Assembly: GCA_037893245.1 (NCBI GenBank)
Contig: JBAIAA010000751.1
Location: 496,001 to 560,000 of the forward strand
DNA: 64,000 nucleotides
Direction of reading: 5' to 3'
Origin: Crossaster papposus
Lineage: Eukaryota > Echinodermata > Asteroidea > Velatida > Solasteridae
Shown: positions 1 to 9,494 of the stretch, in pieces
Position numbering within the stretch: the first letter of the stretch is position 1
How the letters are laid out: every line of letters starts with the position of its first letter
Notes under the pieces: generated by a model
Database searches by the model: none
Told to the model about the DNA's origin: nothing
What the model saw: only the letters and a program-made list of their open reading frames with translations
Position numbers and translations under genes: made by a program

Positions 1-66
1 GGACTTGTGACTGGCTTCACGAAAAGACTTGTGAACGGACTTGCAGAGACTCGACTACAACCCTGT
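1..66. repeat. End of a palindromic MITE (AGAGTTGTAT family)
   Basis: Words such as GGACTTGTGA, GGACTTGC and GACTCGACTACAACCCT recur in the palindromic element at 30647-30831. It is cut by the window edge. Confidence 0.55.
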
Positions 67-79
67 TAGTATCATATCA

Positions 80-472
80 TTAAAGGTATCGTATACGTTT
101 GGTAATTGGAACCCACTGTTTGTTTCAATCATATAGTTATAGGTATACCATAAAACTAACCTGTAAAAAGTTCATTTCAAAGAGTGGTAGCGATTTTGAG
201 ATATTGCCGAAAATCTGGAGCAGTTATGTCCACGCAGAAAGAATAATCTGCATTGGAATACACTATCTGAGAAACGTCACTGCAGTAACGCTTCTCAGAT
301 TCAAATTTTTTGGTATAAAAAGTGATATCTTTTTCTATTTAACCGCGTTACTTCGAAGTGAAAAGTTTTTAAAAATGCATAATACTATCCAAAGCTGCTG
401 TACTTCTTACCAAGTAAGTTTTCATTGTCATTAATTTTGGGAGTAATTACCAAACGTATACGATCCCTTTAA
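80..472 (-). mobile_element. MITE family C (TTAAAGGGATCGTATACG TIRs)
   Basis: Starts TTAAAGGTATCGTATACG and ends CGTATACGATCCCTTTAA, so TTAA stands at both ends. It is about 393 bp and matches the copies at 34793 and 59423 over nearly the whole length, in opposite orientation. It has no coding capacity. Confidence 0.85.
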
Positions 473-688
473 ACTTAACTTCAAACTACTTTCTCTTTAT
501 TTGGCAAGTATTTGTTGTTTATATACATACATGTACATGTGTACTACATAACTTTGACATAGTATGTAGACCTCATTAACCCTAACTTCCTACTGCCTCT
601 ATAGTACTAGACTAAATCTGTCAAAATCTACCAGTCACTCTGCACAAAGTGGCTGGAGCAGGGAGAGATGGGTATGGTGAGAGGATGT

Positions 689-1074
689 TTAAAGTTATAG
701 TACCGTACATGTATCATTTGTCAGTTGTGCACTATTATATTGTTTAAAACAGCAAAAGTTATCAAAATCTAAAGAATAGTGCTTGACAACTAACCTGACA
801 ATGTCAATAAGCTTTGTGAATGCTGTAAATTCTAGTTTCGATTTTGAACCAACAAACTAATGGACATTTCCAAAAGTGCGTCTCCGAGTTGCATTTTTGG
901 ACTTCCTTTATTATTATCTTCAAAATGACAGCATGCCAGAAAGAAAAAAATTCACAGAAAGTTTAGAGTCATTAATATCTTTATATCGAGTAAGCTTTTG
1001 AACAATAGTCTGGTTGGTTACTTTTTGGATAGTTCTGGATAACTTTAGATCGTTTTGGATAACTCTCCCTTTAA
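689..1074 (-). mobile_element. MITE family D (TTAAAGGGA / TTTAAAGTTAT ends)
   Basis: Begins TTTAAAGTTATAGTACC and ends CTCTCCCTTTAA. The inner sequence (ATGACAGCATGCCAGAAA, AATAGTCTGGTTGGTTAC) recurs at 5404-5868 and, in the other orientation, at 55570-55935. The termini are only weakly inverted. Confidence 0.7.
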
Positions 1075-1141
1075 GACCTCCCTGTGGGAGAAAAGGAGGA
1101 GTGAAACCCTTCTGCAGTTCTTGGGTCTTATGACAATAAGA

Positions 1142-2915
1142 AACTAGATGAGGCTGGGCAGAATGAGGTGGTATGGACATGTATCAAGAAGAGAGCAAAG
1201 CCACTGGCTGAAGAAAGCATGGAACTTTGAAATAGCCGATACTAGACCACGAGGCAGGCCATGGAAGACCTGCGATGAGATCAGGCAAGGCAGACTGAGG
1301 TGGTATGGACATGTTGCAGGAAGGAAAGAAAGCCACTGGCTGAAGAAAGCTACGAACTTTGAAACTTAACCAATACTAGACCACGAGGCAGGCCATAGAA
1401 GACATGGGATGATTTCAGGCAAGGCAGACTGAGGTGGTATGGACATGTAGCAAGAAGAGAGCAAAGCCACTGGCTGAAGAAAGCATGGAACTTTGAAATA
1501 GCCGATACTAGACCACGAGGCAGGCCATGGAAGACCTGGGATGAGATCAGGCAAGGCAGACTGAGGTGGTATGGACATGCAGCAAGAAGAGAGCAAAGCC
1601 ACTGGCTGAAGAAAGCATGGAACTTTTAAATAGCCGATACTAGACCACGAGGCAGGCCATAGAAGACCTGGGATGAGATCAGGCAAGGCAGACTGAGGTG
1701 GTATGGACATGCAGCAAGAAGAGAGCAAAGCCACTGGCTGAAGAAAGCATGGAACTTTGAATTAGCTTATACGAGACCACGAGGCAGGCTATGGAAGACC
1801 TGGGATGAGATCAGGCAAGTCAAACTGATGTGGTATGGACATGCAGCAAGAAGAGAGCAAAGCCACTGGATGAAGAAAGCATGGAACTTTGAAATAGCCA
1901 ATACTAGACCACGAGGCAGGCCATAGAAGACCTGTGATGAGATCAGGCAAGGCAGACTGAGGTGGTATGGACATGTAGCAAGAAGAGAGCAAAGCTACTT
2001 GCTGAAGAAAGCATGGAACTTTGAAATAGCCGATACTAGACCACGAGGCAGGCCATGGAAGACCTGGGATGAGATCAGGCAAGGCAGACTGAGGTGGTAT
2101 GGACATGCAGCAAGAAGAGAGCAAAGCCACTGGCTGAAGAAAGCATGGAACTTTTAAATAGCCGATACTAGACCACGAGGCAGGCCATAGAAGACCTGGG
2201 ATGAGATCAGGCAAGGCAGACTGAGGTGGTATGGACATGCAGCAAGAAGAGAGCAAAGCCACTGGCTGAAGAAAGCATGGAACTTTGAATTAGCTTATAC
2301 GAGACCACGAGGCAGGCTATGGAAGACCTGGGATGAGATCAGGCAAGTCAAACTGATGTGGTATGGACATGCAGCAAGAAGAGAGCAAAGCCACTGGATG
2401 AAGAAAGCATGGAACTTTGAAATAGCCAATACTAGACCACGAGGCAGGCCATAGAAGACCTGTGATGAGATCAGGCAAGGCAGACTGAGGTGGTATGGAC
2501 ATGTAGCAAGAAGAGAGCAAAGCTACTTGCTGAAGAAAGCATGGAACTTTGAAATAGCCGTTACCAGACCACGAGGCAGGCCATGGAAGACCTGTGATGA
2601 GATCAGGCAAGGCAGACTGAGGTGGTATGGACATGTAGCAAGAAGAGAGCAAAGCCACTTGCTGAAGAAAGCATGGAACTTTGAAATAGCCGATACTAGA
2701 CCACGAGGCAGGCCATAGAAGACCTGGGAGGAGATCAGGCAAGGCAGACTGAGGTGGTATGGACATGTAGCAAGAAGAGAGCAAAGCCACTGGCTGAAGA
2801 AAGCATGGAACTTTGAAATAGCCGTTACCAGACCACGAGGCAGGCCATGGAAGACCTGGGATAAAATCAGGCAAGGCAGACTGAGGTGGTATGGACATGT
2901 AGCAAGAAGAGAGCA
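1142..2915 (+). repeat. 132-bp tandem array derived from a non-LTR retrotransposon C-terminus
   Basis: GAGGTGGTATGG-type words start at 1165, 1297, 1431, 1563, 1695, 1827, 1959, 2091, 2223, 2355, 2487, 2619, 2751 and 2883: period 132 bp with one 134-bp unit, 14 starts. Each unit encodes, on the plus strand, 44 residues of the type LRWYGHVARREQSHWLKKAW and RPRGRPWKTWDEIRQG. RWYGHV..R and RGRP.KTW are seen at the very end of many non-LTR reverse transcriptase ORFs. Most units carry a stop (CCATAG) in place of CCATGG. A four-unit (528-bp) higher-order duplication links about 1630-2150 with 2158-2680. The antisense frame stays open only because 132 is a multiple of 3. Confidence 0.9.
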
Positions 2916-2993
2916 TCCGTCATCCGTTTTGAATCTGAGAAAAACTTTGCGTTTATATTCGTCATCCGGCGCGAACTGGTTAAGAGTACGTTT
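2914..2993 (-). mobile_element. MITE family A fragment (TTAA end)
   Basis: Directly abuts the tandem array. It holds GTCATCCGTTTTGAATCTGA, CTTTGCGTTTATATTCGTC and ends CCGGCGCGAACTGGTTAA, the terminus of family A. Confidence 0.8.
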
Positions 2994-3900
2994 AGCATAT
3001 GTACATGCTTTTATAGCGCATTTCCGAACTTGGAAAACACCCGATGCGCTTTACATCTTACATCTGTTTTACAAATTTTGAAGATTATAATGACTTCCTT
3101 TACAATCGATAATACATGTAGCTTACATGTACATACGATTCCCGAAACAGCTGTGGAATAGGGACATTAAGAAAAGACGATGTCTCACCCCATAGAGTGA
3201 ACAAAAATGGACATTAAATGGACATGAATGAAGATGATGATGATGATGATGATGATGACGAACTCTGCTTCTTATAGTACTTGGGATAAGGGTACCACCA
3301 AATATATGTACATATTGGGGGAGTTAACACCCCCCGCGCCTGTTCCAGTCATGCAATGTACATGTATGTATACTGTACACTGCTCATGACTGGTCTCTCG
3401 GCAAGAATTTTGTTTGGCTATGAATTGGCTTAGACTGGTCCCACGTCCTCCAGGTGTGTCAAAACAAACACAAAAATTATATTAAGATTGGAACACCGTT
3501 GCCACTCCAATCAATAATCAGCTCATTGACAATCCATGCAGACAATCCCTACCAGGCAAAACAATTTGTTGCATCATCACAATGAATATTGTATCAGACC
3601 AAGTAGTCAAATTTATTACCAGGGTCAACACGAAAACAATATGAGGCATTCTGGCAAAATGAGACGGAACTGGGAGAAAAATGAATTAAAAAAAACAAAC
3701 AAAATTAACAAATGGGGGATTTTTGTTTATTTTTAAAGTTATTTATTTGTAATCTTTGATATCTACTACACATATTTTAAACAAAATCATGGAAGAAAAG
3801 AGTTTTTATTAAAGGAAAATTTGCATATTTTGATTTTCACAAGTACATTTGGCCACAAATATACTATACTACGAGGCCACTCTGTCAAGATGGGTCATTT
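2994..3900. other. Intergenic, no gene recognised
   Basis: AT-rich sequence with a (GAT)n microsatellite at 3233-3259 and ACATGTA words near 3356. No exon or known repeat was recognised. Confidence 0.5.
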
Positions 3901-3911
3901 TATCCAGAATC

Positions 3912-4235
3912 CTGCATCCCACCGGGATGTTAGTGGGATAACTAGGAAAACTACCTGTTATCCCGCTTTAAAATCCCGTCCGGGATCCCAATGGGATTCC
4001 CACCGGGATCGGGAATCCCACCGAGATCCTACTAGAATTTAAGTGGGATTTACACCGGGATTAGGTTAGATCCTTGGATCCCACCGCATATCCCGATGCG
4101 ATCCTACCAGGATCCCAGTGGGATTCCTACCGGGATATTACCGGGATCCTGGTTAACCCACTTTTAGAATCCCAACAAAAAAATTCCCGGTGGGATCCCA
4201 CCATATCTCAAGTGGGATTTCCACCGGGATCCTAA
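3912..4235. repeat. Cluster of degenerate GGGATCCC-type words
   Basis: Over about 320 bp, short words such as CACCGGGATC, GTGGGATTCC and GGGATCCCA occur some 20 times in both orientations without a fixed period. It looks like a decayed minisatellite or a highly palindromic element. Confidence 0.65.
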
Positions 4236-4239
4236 TCAC

Positions 4240-5395
4240 TTTTTTTATGGAGAAATGTCAAGCAGATATTTTGTTTTCAGTGCTGAGCAATTTTGTGGTT
4301 AGCAGCTCAGTGAGATGTTGCCTTAGCCAGCAGAATAAATATTCCAGATGCCATCAAACTTCTAATGCTGTTTCAACTGTGAGTTTACATATTCTCGCCG
4401 CTCATACACAGTATGCGAACTGTGCACAGCCTATAGATGCATTACGCATTCAACAAAATATGACATTAACAGTTTCTTGATGATCCCGTTCACCACTAAA
4501 CACATGCATTATTTCCACGACTGTAATTGATATATTCCCGGTCCCCGCACACCATATTGGAAAGACATGCATGGAAGCTCAAAGACAATAAATGTTAACG
4601 GCTCCCAATTGTTTGGAGCTAGTGCTCAGCTTAATTAAAACACAGGCTTGGCAATCGAAAGAGGCCAGCTATAACTATTTAAGCTGCCAGTTATAGATTG
4701 AGATGCCAGATGCCTTGTGAGGCATGAAGGGCAAAGGCAAGAAGGCATGAAGATGGCTGGAAGACAAGAACGTTAATGAAGATGCCACCTTGCAGGGTCT
4801 AATTTGGTCACGGAATGTCTCTAATTGCCTCAATTCGTTTTACAATACACAGAAAAAAAATAGTCCACGGGTAGAGATTTCAAACTGTTTGGGCTTTTTC
4901 CCTCATTGATCTACACATGAAAATCAATGTACGCAGATACTCAGTAGAGGGATTTTTACGAATCTTGGTGGTTCTAGGATGATTCCATTATTTTTTTTAG
5001 ATTGATTGATCCAGATCAGAAATCCGGATCACTTTGAATGACTTCTTAAAGTTGGGTGATACGGTAGGGCAATTTGCCAATTGAGGGCGCTGTACCAGAC
5101 AACCAGTAATGTTGTCGCGCGTTTTTGCGGTTGGGGCGGAGGTCTGCGCTCTATCCGAGCGTCCCTTTTCTAGTTACAGAATTTCTAATTTGAAAACATT
5201 TTCAATTAGTATTTTTGTTATAGTCAGCTGGTAAGTGGTTGAAAAGCTTAATTGAAGGATAAAAGCTTCTTAGCTACACAAGCAACATTACACGTTCGGG
5301 GCAAAAAATTAAAAACTACCGGTATGTAGCAGGTATGGTTATCTTATCGGTACCCAAAGTGCATAGATCTCTTAAACGCATCTTTGGAAATATAA
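4240..5395. other. Intergenic, nothing recognised
   Basis: No conserved exon, tandem repeat or family member was identified. Short ORFs here look like chance. Confidence 0.45.
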
Positions 5396-5403
5396 TTTTC
5401 TAT

Positions 5404-5868
5404 TTTTTTTTTAAATGACAGCATGCCAGAAAAAATGGTTTCACAGAAAGATTAGAATCACTTATTTTCTTACAAGGTAGGATACACCATTGGTAATTGC
5501 TTGAATTATCATGAATGGGTAGATTTGGGGGGTTGTATTTTATAGTTAACTGATCTGTCTGAAGTTTTACACTCATGGATGCTGAGAAAAGCCAGAAAAA
5601 CGCGATTCGTTTTCAACTGGCGTCAGGCAGTGGTTCTTATGTTTGTTTTTTTCGCGATCGCCATCCGGTGAAATTGTTTGAACAATTACATGATACATGT
5701 ATCTAGCGCAATCATTTTGCTGGATGCCTACAATCATTATTTACTTTCAAAGATATTTCCTAATAATTTAGTAGTAATTTGTTTCCGATATCTGCAAATG
5801 GTGTACCCTACCTTTAAAACAAGTAAGCTTTTCAACAGTAGTTTGGTTGGTTACTTTTCTTTTTTTTG
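5404..5868 (-). mobile_element. MITE family D copy split by a family B insertion
   Basis: Left part 5404-5473 (ATGACAGCATGCCAGAAA) and right part 5817-5868 (ACAAGTAAGCTTTTCAACAG) match adjoining parts of the element at 689-1074. Family B occupies the space between them. Confidence 0.7.
5474..5816 (+). mobile_element. MITE family B copy (AAGGTAGGATACACC TIRs)
   Basis: Starts AAGGTAGGATACACCATTGG and ends GGTGTACCCTACCTTT. The core includes CATTTTGCTGGATGCCTA and a GCGATCGCCATCCGG palindrome. It is inserted in a family D element. Confidence 0.85.
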
Positions 5869-5949
5869 ATACATGTAGCTGCATGCAAAAGCTACATGTA
5901 TATTTCACCTTTAATACATGTAGGTAATTTTATCCGAGCTGCATACATT

Positions 5950-6323
5950 TAATGGTACGTATCCCGTACACGTATTAAATATTTGCAAATATCAAAAATA
6001 TTTACTACCGAATTATTACGAAATATCTTACTCATTTGAAAGTAAATAAAGATTCTAGGCATCCAGCAAAATGATTGCTCTAGATATCCTGTAATTATTC
6101 CGAAAAATTGAATTTTATAAAGAACAATTCCCGATCGTCGTCCATCGATCGCAAAAAAACAAAGATAACAAACGCTGTTTTTCATGCTTTTTTCTTCATC
6201 CATGATTGTAAAACTTCGGACAGGTCAGTTAAACAATATTTACTATAAAATACAACTCCCCCCATTGAATCTACCCATTCATGATAATTCAAGCAATTAC
6301 CAATGGTGTATCCTACCTTTAAA
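5950..6323 (-). mobile_element. MITE family B copy
   Basis: Reverse orientation: GGCATCCAGCAAAATGATTG, then AATTCAAGCAATTACCAATG and GGTGTATCCTACCTTTAAA. The left end is degenerate. Confidence 0.82.
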
Positions 6324-6329
6324 TCTAAG

Positions 6330-6980
6330 GGTCCCCACTATTAATGCACATACAGGGGGGGGGGGAATAAGAAATTTGAACACATTTGTCCAAGAAATTT
6401 ATCAACTTACACAAAGAATACACTTTCCATACACCATGTGCTTCATCATAGCGTATGTGTGTACACGTATTTTACTTTAATATTACAGAATTCAAAACAA
6501 AACTTGTTGCTGGTCATGCGATAAGTCAGGCAGGACATGTTTACACAGTTTTCTATATTAACACTGGCACAGATCGCATTGCAAGAAAGTGCCAGGACAC
6601 GCTCTATCTACATGTATGTCTGCCAGCCAGATGAAATTTGATCAACTTCAGAGCTAGAGTATCGTGACAAGACGTAGAAACATTATACTGGTACCTGCTG
6701 AATTTGTGTGCCACTTGGAAAGTTACAGGATTAATTACCCGAGATCAAAAATTATTTATATATGTTATTACATCTGCGGAGTACAAACAATGTTACACTT
6801 GATAAGTCTGTCACAATTATCATCCAGCAAAACAAAATATCTTGTCAAGGTAACAAAAAATATAAAACTTTATGACCAGGAAACATAACACTGAGCAGCT
6901 TATCTTTACAATTTGTACATGTACCGTAATTTTTTTTTTTTTTTTTTTAAGTGACTGTTCAAAGGGTACATTGTATAGTT
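6330..6980. other. Intergenic, nothing recognised
   Basis: Apart from a G9-G10 run near 6355 and a T-run near 6930, no gene or repeat was identified. Confidence 0.4.
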
Positions 6981-7412
6981 ACTTTGACATCTCGTAAAAC
7001 TCACACAACTCCAGTTTTGCATTCACTTCATTGGTTGCCTGTTCAATTTCGAATTACTTCTGCTTATTTTTCATTGCTTACATGGTGCCGCCCCCAAAAT
7101 ATAATTCTAATTTAATAATTTGTTACAACTCTTCCAGGTCCCTCACATCTTCCAATTCTTTTTTGCTTGTAGTGCCTAAAACAAATAAGACATGGGGGGA
7201 CCGTTCATTTTCTCAGGCTGGGCCGATATTATGGAACAAACTTCCTCAGAATATTTTTGACTATTCCTCCCTGCAAGAGTTCAAATGTGCTCTGAAGACC
7301 ATCTCTTTCAAGTTCATTTGATTGTCAGGTTGTGTTGTGTAATGTCCACGTCTTAGATCATTTGTATTTCTGTTCTCTTTTCTTTTGTTTTCTGCGCCTT
7401 GAGCATCTCATT
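6981..7412 (+). pseudogene. CR1/L2-like LINE 3' end (RT C-terminus and start of 3' UTR)
   Basis: Frames read TPVLHSLHWLPVQFRITSAY, then after a frameshift near 7080 RSLTSSNSFLLVVPKTNKTW, RSFSQAGPILWNKLPQNI and a stop at 7321. SLHWLPV.RI and LWN.LP are standard in the last part of CR1/L2-type ORF2. The 3' UTR (GCGCCTTGAGCATCTCA) is cut at 7411 by a MITE and resumes at 8144. Confidence 0.8.
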
Positions 7413-8143
7413 AAAGGTAGGATACACCATTGGTAATAATAATAATAATAATTTGGGAGGCTAATCATCCTTACTCGCAGCTGGTGTGCTGAATTGCGAA
7501 GGACGCGGCTACAACGTGGTCGAGTCGCTGGCACGTAAAGGCGCCTACGGCAGCCGGCCACATCGACTCATACATGTATATGACTACGGAGCACAGCCTG
7601 AGATCGAAAGTGTTTGATTTTTCAGGAGGGAGGAAAACCGGATGACCTGGAAAAAAACCTTGTGGCACAGGAGAGAACCAACGCACAACTCTACTCACAT
7701 ATGGTCCGGGCCGGGAATCGAACCCGGGCCACATTGGTGAGAGGCAAGCGCTTTACACACAAGCCACCCATGCCACCCATGGTAATTGCTTGAATTATCA
7801 TGAATGGGTGGATTTGGGGGGTTGTATTTAATGGTAAATCTCGTTTAACTGATCTGTCCGAAGTTTTACAAAATCACGAAAAACAGCGTTTGTTTTCAAC
7901 CGCTTTGGGGCATTTATTCTTATGTTATTATTATTCGCGATCGCCGTCCGGCGATCGCCGTCCGGCGATTTATATTTTGTTTTATAAAATTCAATTTTTC
8001 GGAATAATTACAGGATATCCAGCGCGATAATTTTGCTGGATGCCTAGAATCATTATTTACTTTCAAATTTATAAGTAAGATATTTCTTAATAATTCAGTA
8101 GTCAATATTTTCGACATCTGCAAATAGTGTATACTACCTTTAA
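7411..8143 (+). mobile_element. MITE family B copy carrying a nested SINE
   Basis: TTAAAGGTAGGATACACC at the left, TTTAA after ATACTACC at the right. The family B sequence breaks at about 7433 and resumes at 7785 with ATGGTAATTGCTTGAATTAT. TTAA is present at both outer edges. Confidence 0.85.
7434..7784 (-). mobile_element. tRNA-derived SINE (family S1) inside MITE B
   Basis: The reverse strand contains the B-box GGTTCGATTCC (7714-7724) within a tRNA-like head (CACCAATGTGGCCCGGG). The body matches 20851-21102. The 3' tail is an (ATT)n run, seen as AATAATAATAATAAT at 7436. GGTAAT flanks both sides (...ATTGGTAAT and ATGGTAAT...), a short target duplication. Confidence 0.83.
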
Positions 8144-8196
8144 GGTGGATAATGGCGCATTATAAATTGCCTATATTATTATTATTATTATTATTG
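8144..8196 (+). repeat. LINE 3' terminus with (ATT)n tail
   Basis: GGCGCATTATAAATTGCC followed by (ATT)n at 8173-8195, the usual CR1/L2 3' end. It continues the LINE fragment that stops at 7412. Confidence 0.7.
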
Positions 8197-8510
8197 TACA
8201 TTGTCATTTAAGTAAGTTGTCTATTATATTTTACAAGAAAACATTCTCATTCTGTAGAGTAATTTTGAAAAAGATGTTAAACAAAACACACGATAGATAA
8301 AAATAATAATTTTTGCAGGCAACTCAGGCTTTTCCAGAATGTCACACTTGCCTAGAAACTATACATCCTCACAAGTTCAATGTACTTTCAACACCTGTTT
8401 ATTAAACTTGTATTTTGCACAGTTTACCCAAGCATAATAAATAATTAATTGTTATTCCATTATGCATACGAATAACAACTTGGGGCAAACCGTGCTAGAT
8501 TCTTTCCTAT

Positions 8511-8869
8511 TTAAAGGTAGGATACACCATTTGCAGATATTGAAAAATTTAACTTACAAATTATTAGGAAATATTTTATTTATTTGAAAGTAAATAATGA
8601 TTGTAGGCATCCAGCAAAAGGATTGCACTAGATACCCTGTAATTGTTCCGAAAAATTAAATTTTATAAAAAAAACAATATAATAAACACTGCCTGATGCC
8701 GGTTGAAAAGGAACGCCGTTTTCTTGCTTTTCTCAGCATCAATGATTATAAAACTTTGAACAAGCCAGTTAAACGATATTTAGTTTAACTATAAAATACA
8801 ATCCCCAAATCCACCTACCGGGTATTCATGACAATTCAAGCAACTACCAATGGTGTATCCTTTCTTTAA
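8511..8869 (-). mobile_element. MITE family B copy, TTAA at both ends
   Basis: Starts TTAAAGGTAGGATACACC at 8511 and ends TGGTGTATCCTTTCTTTAA. The central part GTAGGCATCCAGCAAAAGGA matches other copies. Confidence 0.88.
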
Positions 8870-9490
8870 AGGATGTCTGCACAAACATCTACAAAATTTT
8901 TCTCCTTCAACCATACACTGTATATACTGAATTATTTGAAGAGTGTGCATTAAGATAAAGTTAAAGAAAACTTTAGGTAAAAAGTAAAGTATTAAAAGTC
9001 TGTCCAAAGCCAACATGAATCATCACAATCAGGCCATTGTTTAACTCTGGTTTCAAAAAATTCAAAACTTCAAGACTGCTATGGTCAGAGATTGACATGT
9101 ATTTAATAAGATTATGCACAGCTTGAGCCTGCAGTCCACCTGGGATTAAGCATACCAGAGATATTTAGTACACAATTGGCTTAACAATTTTTTTTAATGT
9201 ATCGTGTTTTGGAGTCTGAAGAGCACATAAGGCGGGTTCAACTCCCCTCTTAATTTTAAATAATCATTAACACACGCTAAACTACCACCATGGGGTCAGT
9301 TGGAGGCTTCAACCACTTCTCCTTCGTTGCTGTTAGATGGGTCGACCTGCCGTCAAATACATTGTATATTTTGGAAAATGTGTCGCCAGTCAAGTCCAGA
9401 CGATGCCAAGTCAGTGAGGTTGCCCTTGCTAGCCTTGTCCAGGGGTCTCCTTCGATGGTCTGGGATGCTCCGACCATGCTCCGACCCAGT
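8870..9490. other. Intergenic, nothing recognised
   Basis: An open frame on both strands at 9290-9530 has no recognisable domain, and its right end runs into the minisatellite. I do not call it a gene. Confidence 0.4.
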
Positions 9491-9494
9491 GCTT

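Noticed and set aside
1366-2916. Antisense repeat ORFs (CCMSIPPQSALPDLIPGLL units)
   Set aside because: Antisense of the 132-bp array; open only because the period is a multiple of three. The meaningful frame is the plus-strand RT-tail module.
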